The translations under genes were made by a program, and so were the position numbers. Shown piece by piece: positions 54,757 to 64,000 of a DNA stretch of 64,000 bases; position 1 is the stretch's first letter; the number at the start of each line of letters is the position of its first letter. Source of the DNA: Papaver somniferum (taxonomy: Eukaryota > Streptophyta > Magnoliopsida > Ranunculales > Papaveraceae). Location of the stretch: NCBI RefSeq assembly GCF_003573695.1, contig NC_039359.1, positions 91,120,566 through 91,184,565 on the forward strand, given 5' to 3'. Under the pieces are notes generated by a model. It worked only from the letters and a program-made list of their open reading frames with translations. It was not told where the DNA came from and ran no database searches.

Positions 54757-55679
54757 TTGCACGACGAAGCTAATTCCAAGGCACCGCTTCTTAATCAAGA
54801 CCGAAGGATGGTAGCGGCTAACGTCGACAATCCCGAACCGTTAAATCGAAGAGCGTCCAAAGGAAAGAGATTATCCGATCCATATTATGTTCCTGAGGAC
54901 TCAGACTATTTCGACAGTGAGAACCGAAGACCAGGACAATCTACGATCAGAGAGGACCATCAACTCTCCATGGAGAACATTCGTGTTGAAATTATAGCTA
55001 AAATTCAGCAATAGAAGACGAGGTGAGGAGGAAGAAGGATGGAAGAAGTGATGATAGAAGCCTTATTCCCCAGAAGTGTTTCATCCCACCCTTCGAGTGT
55101 TACGGTGGATCCAGTGACCCCGCGGCCCATCTTCGGTACTACAATCGTATTTTAGCCCGATGGGATCAGGATGACGTGGTCCTATGCACATACTTCCCTT
55201 CAAGTTTGAAAGGATCGACTCTATCGTGGTTCGAAAACCTACCACCCAATTCCATAGACTCCTACAACTAGTTCACTGAGAAATTCTTAAGGACTTACAT
55301 GTACAACAAGGCCGTCAACGCAAGAATGGACAAGCTTTTCTCGTTAGCGGTCCCATACAAAGAAACCATCAGGGAATATATCGATAAGTGGCACAAAATC
55401 TGTCAATCGATAGAAAACATGGATCCGGTAGTCAGTATCAATTGCTACAAATTGGGATTGGATAGGATGAGTCATTTGTTTGTCGAGATTCATGGAAGTG
55501 TCCATGCGACCGAAGGAGATCTTCGAGTAATCCAGTGGGAAAATCCCAAGGCCCAAACACAAAGATCTCATCGGACTAATTCGGTGGATCAAGCCAGCGG
55601 ATCCTCTAGAGGCAACTCGGTGGAACATTCCAACGAAGATAAGAGAGGACGAAGGGATGATCGGCGGCGTGATGACTGA
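54757..55679 (+). pseudogene. Gypsy Gag, copy B (stops and frameshift)
   Basis: Same domains as 13737-14689, broken further by TAG near 55013 (CAATAG for CAACAG) and TAG at 55269 (AACTAG for AACCAG). Open pieces are 54757-55014, 55023-55271 and 55299-55679. Confidence 0.85.
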
Positions 55680-56050
55680 AAATTTTAAGACCAAGTTTTC
55701 ACGAAGCTAAACACCAACTACCCTGGCATCCTAAGGGAGATTAAGGATCGAGAAAGCCCAGAGTGGCTATGGTCCAAAGGAAATCAGCCACCCAGGTCTG
55801 AAAAGTCAAGAGACTATTGTAAGTACCACTGCGTCAACGAGCATGAGACTCAAAAGTGCAAGAACCTCAAAATAATGATCCAAAAGCTGATTGACGCTAG
55901 TGACCTCAAGAAATATGTTCAGAAGGCAGAAATCGATGACCGGGAAAAACGAATCAAGCAATCCCAACTACCCGAGGGTAATCGAACACTCAATACCATT
56001 TCATCGTCCGAATCTAATGCCCCTCACTGACTACCCAGATAAGAAAAATA

Positions 56051-56505
56051 TTGAGAAAACAATTTGAGGACTACAGCGAGTTGTGCAAGATTGACGGATT
56101 TGAAGTTGATGAGCACGGAAAATGGATGAACGCACCGATGATATTCGATGTTGATGATGTGGAAGAAGACATGGAGGACCACAACGATCCTTTAGTTCTT
56201 ACGTTATCAGTAGCAGGATGCAACATCAAGAAGATTTTTACTGACGGAGGGAGTTCAGTCAATGTTCTGTTTATGATACGTTCAAACGAATGGAATTGAA
56301 TGATGATCAACTGATGTTATCTTACTATACCATCTATGGATTCAACGGCGCACCTAAGAAGCCTCAAGGACACAGAAGTAAAGGCATGACCGATAAATAC
56401 CCTATTCAGTATGGTAGACGCTCCTTCTCCCTACAACGCCATCATCGGTCAAATATGGGTACACAAACTCAAAGAAGTAGCAGCAACATATCATCAATAC
56501 CTTAG
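56051..56505 (+). pseudogene. Gypsy retropepsin-like protease, copy B
   Basis: Same two-frame arrangement as 15061-15518, sharing the 1-bp loss after GGSSVNVLF; an extra C near 56400 moves the last part (DAPSPYNAIIG) out of frame. Confidence 0.8.
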
Positions 56506-56543
56506 ATGAAAGGTAATGGAAATTAAGGGAGATCAAGGGGGAG

Positions 56544-56791
56544 TGTTGTAGTAATATGAGTGGTTGACCACTTGAGGTGGCATTGTGCATGTACTTTTAT
56601 CTTCATGCTTCACACATGTAATACTTTCTCCATTACCACCAACACATGTAGCAACACTACTTCCTACATATCTTCTTTGTCATGTGTACTTAAAGAGAAA
56701 TAAGAAAATGAATAAAACACTCACTGATTTTCCTTCTCTTCTATTTTGGTTTCTTCTCAATTAAATCTTTGTTCCCTTAAACACAATAACT
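56544..56791 (+). repeat. LTR after the gypsy gag-pro block, copy B
   Basis: Counterpart of 15553-15800 (TGTTGTAGTAATATG ... ACACAATAAC), again followed by ATCACGTTATCAGCACC. Confidence 0.65.
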
Positions 56792-57200
56792 TAATCACGT
56801 TATCAGCACCTTGCCTTACCATTTGAGTATCAATCTTTCAAGCACAAACCAAAAGAAAGTTGTTGGCTTCATTCTCAAATCAAATAGGATTTTTCCAAAG
56901 AAGTTCTTCTTGTTTTCTACATCAAGTAAGGAAAGCTAAAAGAAGGTATATCTAAACTATACCTCCTTTTTGATTTTTTAAGAAAATTCATGCATTCTTT
57001 TACTCATGCATTTTTTCTCTAAATTGTGATATATTTCTCTCAAGGTTATATATCACATAATGATATGAAATCTCATGGTAGTATATTTCTTTAGATAAAA
57101 GTTTATTTACTTTTATTTAAAAGAAAAAAATATATTTATGAAGTAATTAATTAATTAAAATCATTTCTTTATGACCAAAAGATGTTGTAGTATTTTGATA
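56792..57200 (+). other. Post-LTR leader, copy B
   Basis: Counterpart of 15801-16210; non-coding. Confidence 0.5.
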
Positions 57201-57979
57201 CCGATGAAGATGAAAGACTCAAATGGAGAGAACTCTTGATGGTGGGATTCTGGATCATCTGGAAAGAGCGTTGTGATTGTGTTTTCCAGGAGAAAACCCA
57301 ATACCCTCTTAATACTTCCTCCAGAATTCAGTATCAGTTACTGAATTTTAATCACACATCACATGATAGAAATTTTAATAACACTTCTACAATTTCCATG
57401 ACTTTTACATATGAAAAGCATGCATCTGACAATTTGCATCATATTCATTCTGCAGATATGCTTTCCCTGCATAATTTATAAATTAGTCATGCGACAGATT
57501 TTGTTGTGTTTAAAATTCATGTAGATGCATCATTTGATATTAATACTAATGGGTGTGGCTCTGGTATGGTTTTATACAATACTGCAGGTGAATGCACATG
57601 CTTCAAAGGAACCTATGCAACTGGAATAATCAATACAGGGACTGGAGAATGCCTGGAAATGCGGGAGGGATTACAATGGGACAAAGCTATGGAATTGGAT
57701 GGGATTCATCTACTTGCTAATGCTGAAGTAGTTGTCAACTCCATCAAGAATAATCTATCTCTTGTCAGATGGGAGAATAGGAAAATTTTAAGAGACATCA
57801 AAGTATTTTTAGAGTCTTTTACTTTTGTTAAAGTCAGTTATGTTAGTAGAGATATTAATCAGTTAGCTGATTCTGTATCTAAGAAGATTAGGAAGGATAG
57901 GTTGTTGATTGAAGAGTTCAGTAACGACACCAGGCATACTGAAACTTTGCTTAGTAATTTTGTTGATTTTGGTTAATTT
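57201..57979 (+). pseudogene. LINE-B C-terminal part: zf-RVT tail and RNase H-like domain, copy B
   Basis: Same as 16211-16989. The 156-codon RNase H frame is 57506-57976. The catalytic Glu motif reads ECLEMREGL. The third acidic position is again LLANAEV (Asp lost), so the defect came before the duplication. Confidence 0.85.
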
Positions 57980-58181
57980 TTATTAATATAATTCACTAGT
58001 TATCTAGAAAAAATATATACCCATCCGATCATGAGTGATACCTTCTTTTATGCCTTGCTAGGGTTAGGTTAACTTTAAGTTTTCTATTAGAAAACCGTCA
58101 CCAATTAGGATTAGAAATTTGTATATAGCCGGTTTCAGTAATCGCTTAGGACTAGGAGGAGTTTATTTATGTTGTCTTGCC
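57980..58181 (+). other. F-box upstream region, copy B
   Basis: Putative promoter region; AT-rich, no gene. Nearly identical to 16990-17191. Confidence 0.5.
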
Positions 58182-58189
58182 TATAAATA
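58182..58189 (+). promoter_or_regulatory. TATA box of F-box gene, copy B
   Basis: TATAAATA, 61 bp before the F-box ATG, followed by CATATCCTCTGTC and a pyrimidine-rich leader. Good spacing for transcription starting near 58215. Confidence 0.6.
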
Positions 58190-58249
58190 CATATCCTCTG
58201 TCATATACTCGTTTTTATTCATTCTTTCAACCTTTCAATCATTATACTT

Positions 58250-59425
58250 ATGGGTAGTGCTCTGCCTGAAGATGTATTATTTGAGATTTTCATGCGTCTC
58301 CCAGTAAAATCACTGTTGCGATTCAAGTCTGCATGTAAAACATGGTATGCACTCATCGAAAGCTCCGACTTCATCTATCGCCACGCCAATATGACAGATT
58401 ATAAATCCAAGTTAGGCACCTTGATCTGTCAATTCGACACATCCGATCAGTTTTTCGTGCTTTCTGGTGATGAGAGCTTGGAGGTGTTCGAAGATCTAGG
58501 TAATGGGCCATGTTTTAATAAGGCCTATTCTGATGATCCTCCACGTAGAGAGATGGTAGCTTCCTGTCATGGGATAATCTGCATACGATATAAGAAAACC
58601 AAGGATATTGGTCTCTGGAACCCTGCTACCAGACAATGCAGGATTCTCCCAAAACCGTTAAGTTACGGAAATTTAAGTCCACGCAGTAATTCCGTTGGCT
58701 TCGGATTGGATATCGTAAACAAGGATTACAAAGTGCTGCTAGTCACGTCATTCAGACAAGACGGGTGGAGTCAGTCATACCCTTTAGACTGTGTTCGTAA
58801 AGTTCAAATTTACAGCCTACGTAGTGATTCTTGGAGATGGATAGATGGTGGCAATCATTTCCCCATCCATTGTCTAAATCACGATAAAGGAGTTTATCTG
58901 AATGGCAACTATTTCATGATAGGCCTGGAGTACTTTAACCGAACATCTTCATCTAATTTTGATAGAGATAAAGTGATTCTTTCGTTCGACTTTAACAAAG
59001 AGATATTTAGAAAATTTCTGGCTCCAGCTGGTGCTGACTACGTACGTTTGTGTCCCCAGTTATATTCAGTACGTGATAAACTGGCCTGCACTAAGTCTCA
59101 GTGTACTCGTGATGGACTGTTTTTTGAGGTGTGGGTTCTGAATGATTATAATACGAAGGAGGAGTGTTGGACTCAACTTTATAGATTCGGACCCTTATCA
59201 TTAGTCTATCCCTTCGGTCCGTTTGCGTTAACAAGGAATGGCGAGTTTGGATTTATGATTACTTCGTCTGAGGTTATAAAAGTATACAACTTTACCACGG
59301 GTGAAATTGAGGATCCTACTAGCTGCCTGATCAATACAAAAGCAAAAAGAAAAAACAAGTACATCAAACTTGATGATGGGTTCAACGTTTACTTCTACAA
59401 GGAAAGCCTCGTTTCAATCTATTAA
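58250..59425 (+). CDS. F-box protein with F-box-associated (FBA) domain
   Basis: The only intact host-type gene in the window: 391 aa, one exon, ATG at 58250, stop TAA at 59423. Residues about 5-45 are the F-box (LPEDVLFEIFMRLPVKSLLR, FKSACKTWYALI), which docks to SKP1 in an SCF ubiquitin ligase. Residues about 100-300 are the FBA region, starting with VASCHGIICIRY and GLWNPATRQCRILPKPLS, then GFGLDIVNKDYKVLLV and SLRSDSWRWIDGG; this part usually binds the substrate. Length is typical of plant FBA-type F-box proteins. The substrate is unknown. A TATA box lies 61 bp upstream. Four damaged relatives occur in the window. Expression and function are unproven. Confidence 0.9.
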   Translation: MGSALPEDVLFEIFMRLPVKSLLRFKSACKTWYALIESSDFIYRHANMTDYKSKLGTLICQFDTSDQFFVLSGDESLEVFEDLGNGPCFNKAYSDDPPRREMVASCHGIICIRYKKTKDIGLWNPATRQCRILPKPLSYGNLSPRSNSVGFGLDIVNKDYKVLLVTSFRQDGWSQSYPLDCVRKVQIYSLRSDSWRWIDGGNHFPIHCLNHDKGVYLNGNYFMIGLEYFNRTSSSNFDRDKVILSFDFNKEIFRKFLAPAGADYVRLCPQLYSVRDKLACTKSQCTRDGLFFEVWVLNDYNTKEECWTQLYRFGPLSLVYPFGPFALTRNGEFGFMITSSEVIKVYNFTTGEIEDPTSCLINTKAKRKNKYIKLDDGFNVYFYKESLVSIY

Positions 59426-59990
59426 CGCAAAATGGCTGGCAATGCATCGGAAGAGAACTATTGATTGCTAGCTAGCTAGTTCCGGTGACCATGGAAACAC
59501 CTCGTTTCAATCAGGATGTAGTGTACATTTTTTTATGTAAGAAGAGTTTTTAAAGAGTAACCAGACAATATTATTGTAATTATTATTATTTTTCAAGTTT
59601 CATTTAAAATCTTAATAATTGGCTTCTCATTGATCATCTTACTTTTGTTTAATTTATTTAATTACCTGAATGGGTAAAACATTCCTGCATTGCTTGGGTC
59701 CGGTCCTTCGTCACGAGTAATCATACCAATGTCCTTTTTAACACAGAAAATATGCACACAACCAAACTATTTACACAACCATAAATAAAAGAAACTAGTT
59801 ATGATAGCAACATTTGAATACCCAAACTAAATATATTAAACAGCTTTTTTAACTAGATTTTTTTTTAATAAAAAAATAAGTTTTATTAGAGAATGAGGAA
59901 TGTACAAAAGTCTACCAAAGATAGACTAAAAAAAAACAACAACCAACGAGAAATTAGTTTCCCAATTTTAAACAACATAAGAAGCCTCCA
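59426..59990. other. F-box 3' flank and LINE tail, copy B
   Basis: Counterpart of 18363-18915: 3' UTR-like flank, then the LINE tail (minus strand) from about 59860. No gene. Confidence 0.6.
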
Positions 59991-60329
59991 TAGATAGCAC
60001 CCATCCCTTTATTTTTTTGCACTTCTTAAATATTAGGTTGAACAGACATTTAATTTTCTTTGAGCACGTTGTGTTCTTCCTCGTCGTGTTTCCTTTATAC
60101 ACATTACCTTCCCCTTGTGACTAACATCCGGATCTCCACTTCTCTCAAAAATAATTTCAAAACGAGTTTTGCTTTCTTTTCCATTCTAAACTAATACGCG
60201 CATGGCTTTCTTGGCATGTCCTCTAGCCCAATTCTTCGCATCAATAGGTAAGTAAAATACCAACTCATTGACATAGTGATGGGATGTATCTTCGAACAAC
60301 ATATCAACTGGAGAAGGTTGATCATCCAT
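59990..60329 (-). pseudogene. FAR1/MULE-transposase-like N-terminal fragment, copy B
   Basis: Counterpart of 18920-19262 with ATG at 60329; it keeps NWARGHAKKAMRVLV and the same stop after it. Confidence 0.35.
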
Positions 60330-60379
60330 TGGTATAGGTTAGCGTTCAATCTACAAGAAATTGAAGAACATCAATTTCA

Positions 60380-60640
60380 ATAAAAAATAAGTTCGGCAAC
60401 GAAATAATTTTATCGAAAATCGAACACAAAGTTCGGTTAAGCAGTTTTGCAAACCAACCGAAGTTAGCAGTTTGCTTACAAATATTTTGGTACGTGAAGT
60501 TCGGCTGGGAACTTGGTTGGGTTAAAGTTTGCGAACCAACCAAACTTCGTACACCTGGTAAAATCTTAATTATACGTAAAGTTCGGTAAGAAATTTTTAT
60601 AGGTTATAGTTCGTGAACCAACCGAATTTCGTACACTTGG
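60380..60640. repeat. Degenerate array of AGTTCGG / CCGAAC motifs, copy B
   Basis: Counterpart of 19280-19600; the same alternating motifs. Confidence 0.55.
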
Positions 60641-60922
60641 TAAACTCTTAATTATATGTTGTGCCATCTGCCTCATATTGTTGTTGAGAGCTTTCCATCT
60701 GCCGCATAGTCTGTTAGTATGTCCGTCACTTGGTTTCATTCTCTATGGTTGTGCTGGATAGTGCAATACGAAATGTATACCATGGTTTCCTTATCTATGG
60801 TTGGCATTGGCGCATTCTCTGGTTTATTTCAGCAGTCATTCGTGGTATATACCATGGTGTGTTGGTGGAAGAATTTATGAAGCACATGAGATTTTCAGGA
60901 TCTGTCTCAAATGAATTTTTTA

Positions 60923-61111
60923 TCATTGTCTTTCTGTCGTGGATCTAGATGTCATTAATGTGGCATAAGTCTCAGTCATTAAAGCATTGGTTATTCCTAA
61001 TAGCTGCGCAAGAGCCGTTACGGTTCCCGCCTTCGAATCCCTGCAAACGGAACCCGTACCTACAACTCCAGCGTACTCCCATGACAATTCCATTTGTTGA
61101 TATTGATACAA
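60923..61111 (-). pseudogene. LINE-A RNase H-like segment, copy B
   Basis: A 62-codon open frame with ELSWEYAGVVGTGSVCRDSK, then AGTVTALAQLLGITNALMTE. This is the G-x-V-x-RD-x-G start of an RVT_3 RNase H domain, with the Glu of the catalytic set (MTET). Confidence 0.55.
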
Positions 61112-61724
61112 TCCATATCCGAACAGCTTACTGAGATAGTTGTTATTTAGATGTTACTTTCTAAGGTACTGGTTCGTGGTTCTCCAAGAATAACCAGAGG
61201 TGTGAGATCTTCTTTTCCATTCGGATTACTATTGTTGCTTTGAGAACCGATGCATACCTTTATTGGAATATGAGTTCATTTTTAGATGTCCATAGAGACC
61301 AATAGAAGAAAACAATATGTCGTAATAGAAGTCTTGGGAAGTTCCTTGTAGAAGTTGAGGAATTTAAAGGATTTTGGAAAATGTGGTTGTTGTTTGGGTT
61401 AATTGAAAGGCGAGTAAGAAACGTGTTTTAGACGTTAACTAAATTCGGGAAATGAAGGAGCATGTGTTCAGCTGATTCCGGATCATCATTGTATCGGGGG
61501 AAGGTTTAAGTTGGTGAAATAGAAACAGTTTATGATAAATAAGGTCAGAGGATCTTCGTTAATTGGTTTCCACAAGAAAGCCTGGATTTTGGCGGAATGG
61601 TAAAGTCAGTAGGAACTTGGTGACTGAGAAGGGGTATAAATTAGAATAGTTAACCTCTTGGGTTAAACATTTATAACCGGATGCGGTGGTATATTCACCC
61701 ATTTTGAAGTGCAACTAAATGATC

Positions 61725-62235
61725 TTATCTGGGGAGGCTGTCCCGGGAGATGTTGATATTTATAATTTGTTGGGCTGAAAGGAATATTATTTTTCTTATC
61801 ATACCTCCGGTAATGAGAAAATAGAATGATAACATCTTCTGTCTAGATAGGGTGACATCGAGTAGGATCAACATTTCAAATTGTGGTATTACGGGTTGCC
61901 AAAACATTACCGATGTATAAGATCTGGAAAGAAGGTATGAAGGAATCCATTTGCTTCCGGTATGGGATGAAGGAGGAAGAAATGAGTGTGACTCTTTGGA
62001 AAATATGTTAATGCTCAAAGTAGTTCTCTTTGCAGAGGCTGGTCAAGATGGAGTCTGACTGATCATTCAGATTCCGTATCCTTTTCATGAGCAAGGTCTT
62101 TTTGTGATTGTTGTTTTTGCCCCATGCATATTTTGGTTTTGTTGATTTGTCCCAACCTAAAGGATGTAGATTTTTAACGGAGGAATCATGTCCCAAAAAA
62201 AAGTTCTCGGTGATACAATTTATGTGTTTGTGCAT
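61725..62235 (-). pseudogene. LINE-A region between RT and zf-RVT, copy B
   Basis: Frames 62008-62235 (NFFLGHDSSVKNLHPLGWDK) and 61725-62018 (SKESHSFLPPSSHTGSKWIP) match 20780-21250. Confidence 0.75.
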
Positions 62236-62279
62236 ATGGGTGGGGAAAAGCTGTGTTTGTATAAGGTAATTGGAGAGTA

Positions 62280-62690
62280 GAAGAGCACTAACCTCCCCGC
62301 GGTCTAAGGAAGTTTGTCGTCCACCCCTTTGCCGTTCGTGCTGGACGTTGATGTGCGACGATGTGACAAGAGGTTATCCCTTGCTTGAGGTCACCCTCGG
62401 ATATATAGGCGGGATCGAAGCGGTTGGCATGGTAAAGAATTGATATAAATTGTCCACCTCAGTTGTTCCAGTTTTTGATGGTGCATAATTGTCGATTTTG
62501 ATGTGTTGATTACCTGTACCGACGATGAGATATACGACTGGAGTAAGATAAAAAATAATTATGAACTTATCTCCAATAGTTTGGTGGTTGACAAGCTTCC
62601 TCTCATAGAGGAGGTTGGGGATCGATTAGGGGTAAAATCCTGTGATAAGGATAAAATCCTACTTGTATGGATTTAGGAGCAGTAAAAGGA
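62280..62690 (+). other. Unexplained segment inside LINE-A, copy B
   Basis: Counterpart of 21260-21650. The small plus-strand frame is conserved (YDWSKIKNNYELISNSLVVD) and ends at the same VWI stop. Confidence 0.3.
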
Positions 62691-62929
62691 ACCACCATTT
62701 TATAACCGTAATTAAAAAAAAAAAAAATACTTAGCACCAATTGGAAAATATCACTCGATATATTAAAATAATATCAAAAGTAAAGGCGACAAAGATTAAT
62801 TTAATAAACCTCCAAGAAATGAGCCAGTGAGAGTCTTTGACCAGAACCAAGGAGGGAATATACTTATTGGCATTAATTGTTTAACCAATCCAAGAGCACA
62901 ACTTGTCAAGCAAAGTCTTAAGATTACAT

Positions 62930-63670
62930 GCATTCTTTTAGTTGGCCTTCAGCAAAATGATACTGTCATCAGCAAATAGAAAGTGAGTAACCATAGGAGC
63001 TCCTCTAGCAATAGTAAACCCAAAATACACTTATCTTCAATGCCAACTTTAATAAGTTTAGTTAGGGTCTTTAAACAAAGATAAACAAAAGGGGATAAAG
63101 GATCCCCTGTCTTAGACCATTACAAGGTCTAAAACTAGATCTAGGAGACCCGTTAATAAGCACTTGAAATGAAACATATATAAGATATGCACTTCATGAT
63201 CCAGCCAAAAAAAAATATGGTCAAAACCATTGCATATTAAAAATATTTTCGGTAAAATCTCATCTAATACTATCATAAGCCTTGTCAAATTCCAGTCTTA
63301 AGTCTATCCATCCCTTCTCACCTTTCTTAGGTTTGAAAGAATGTATGATCTCACTGCAAATGATGGCAGAATCAAACAGAGACCTACCGGGAATAAAAGC
63401 ATGTTGGTTCTGAGCCACAATCTTACCAATCAAAGGTCCGATTCTGTTGTGATAATATTAGTAATAATCTTCGTAATAAAATTACACAAGCTAATGGGCG
63501 TGTATTCCTTTATACAATTAGGATTACTTACCTTAGGTATCAAAGCAATGTAGGTTTTATTGAGTCTAGGAATGTAGACTTTTTATCTGCTTTGTTTAAT
63601 TTTGATGTAATGGGTGTCACTACACCAAAACTGATTTCTAGTTCTCTGTTTAGGTCTTGGTTTCAGGAAA
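62930..63670 (-). pseudogene. LINE-A reverse transcriptase, copy B
   Basis: Counterpart of 21886-22616; a 1-bp loss near 63450 (CTGTTGTGATA for CTGTTGGTGATA) adds a frameshift inside the NQHAFIPGRS region's upstream block. Confidence 0.8.
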
Positions 63671-63680
63671 GTTTATCAAA

Positions 63681-64000
63681 ATAAAATAAAATAAACGTGC
63701 AAGAAAGGGTAAGATCTAGACATTCGTTTACACCTTAATTTGTTATAATTTTATGTGAAATATATATATAATTGTAATTTCATAAGTTATATTTGAATCG
63801 AATTTTCTGCCAAAATTCACTAATTTTCTACGATGTTGTGTGTCACCCTTATTTATAGATCATATAAACGTACATGTTCTTAACCCTGATGTTTGAAATT
63901 AGAAGTGTGAAATGTCCTAAACTACGAGTTTATCATTTACCAAAAGCACCACTAAAGTCGCTTAAAATTTTCATAATATTTCTCGATTCTTTTACATCAA
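63681..64000. other. AT-rich LINE spacer, copy B, cut by window end
   Basis: Counterpart of 22621-22938. No gene. Confidence 0.5.

Larger units (their letters stand above)
54540..56543 (+). mobile_element. Ty3/gypsy-type gag-protease block, copy B
   Basis: As 13201-15552 but with about 350 bp deleted after GCCTCCATAGTAGC (54699 area), removing the end of the leader ORF. It ends in the same polypurine run and LTR. Confidence 0.8.
60700..63680 (-). mobile_element. LINE-A: decayed L1-type LINE ORF2, copy B
   Basis: Counterpart of 19640-22620 with the same domain order read leftwards: RT (63553-62950), post-RT block (62235-61725), zf-RVT (about 61500-61280), RNase H-like (61111-60923). Dead. 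Confidence 0.75.
41689..64000. repeat. Copy B of the ~41-kb-period direct segmental duplication
   Basis: This is the counterpart of 1-22938. The right edge is cut by the window end, inside the spacer that follows the minus-strand LINE. It holds the better-preserved F-box gene and the better-preserved SKP1-like fragment. Its left side adjoins an inverted gypsy block (39468-41517) and starts inside a palindrome arm at 41548. Confidence 0.95.

Noticed and set aside
58250..59425. Self-incompatibility (SLF) locus
   Set aside because: The F-box/FBA layout fits but is shared by hundreds of plant F-box genes, and no S-RNase or other S-locus marker is in the window.

Overview
The window is nuclear DNA from a flowering plant, probably a eudicot. 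The evidence is AT-rich sequence, intron-bearing gene fragments, an F-box gene with an F-box-associated domain, and plant-type transposons: Ty1/copia, Ty3/gypsy, L1-type LINEs with zf-RVT and RNase H domains, and CACTA elements. The species cannot be fixed from the sequence; a basal eudicot such as a poppy relative is only a guess. There is no sign of bacterial genes, rRNA, functional tRNA or CRISPR.

The main structure is a very large direct repeat. Positions 1-22938 (copy A) match 41689-64000 (copy B) almost base for base, with a period of about 41.0-41.7 kb. Both copies run off the window. Each holds, in order: (i) a palindromic transposon with inverted arms of about 2 kb around a 90-bp minisatellite core; (ii) a 3' fragment of an F-box gene; (iii) a LINE 3' tail split by a 3.25-kb CACTA element; (iv) a SKP1-like C-terminal fragment on the minus strand; (v) a Ty3/gypsy gag-protease block that ends directly in a polypurine tract and LTR; (vi) a LINE zf-RVT/RNase H fragment; (vii) an F-box gene; (viii) a FAR1/MULE-like fragment; (ix) a decayed LINE on the minus strand. 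The F-box gene is intact in copy B (58250-59425, 391 aa) and a pseudogene in copy A (17260-18362).

The middle (about 23-41.5 kb) is a mosaic of the same parts. A Ty1/copia element (23777-33628) is split by a 5.2-kb CACTA element (27265-32452) that carries transposase-associated exons and a PPR-like scrap. Next come a second copia gag, another LINE block, an F-box 3' fragment with a solo LTR, another SKP1 remnant that keeps the empty CACTA target site, and a gypsy block that folds back into an inverted copy. The order of events can be read from insertions, empty sites and target-site duplications.

The only gene with a clear claim to host function is the F-box gene of copy B. Nearly everything else is transposon or pseudogene. 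I found no evidence for a wholly new system. The most interesting items are the long palindromic element with a captured exon-like ORF in both arms, the minisatellite open on both strands, the related CACTA pair carrying gene fragments, and the repeated F-box/SKP1 pairing.
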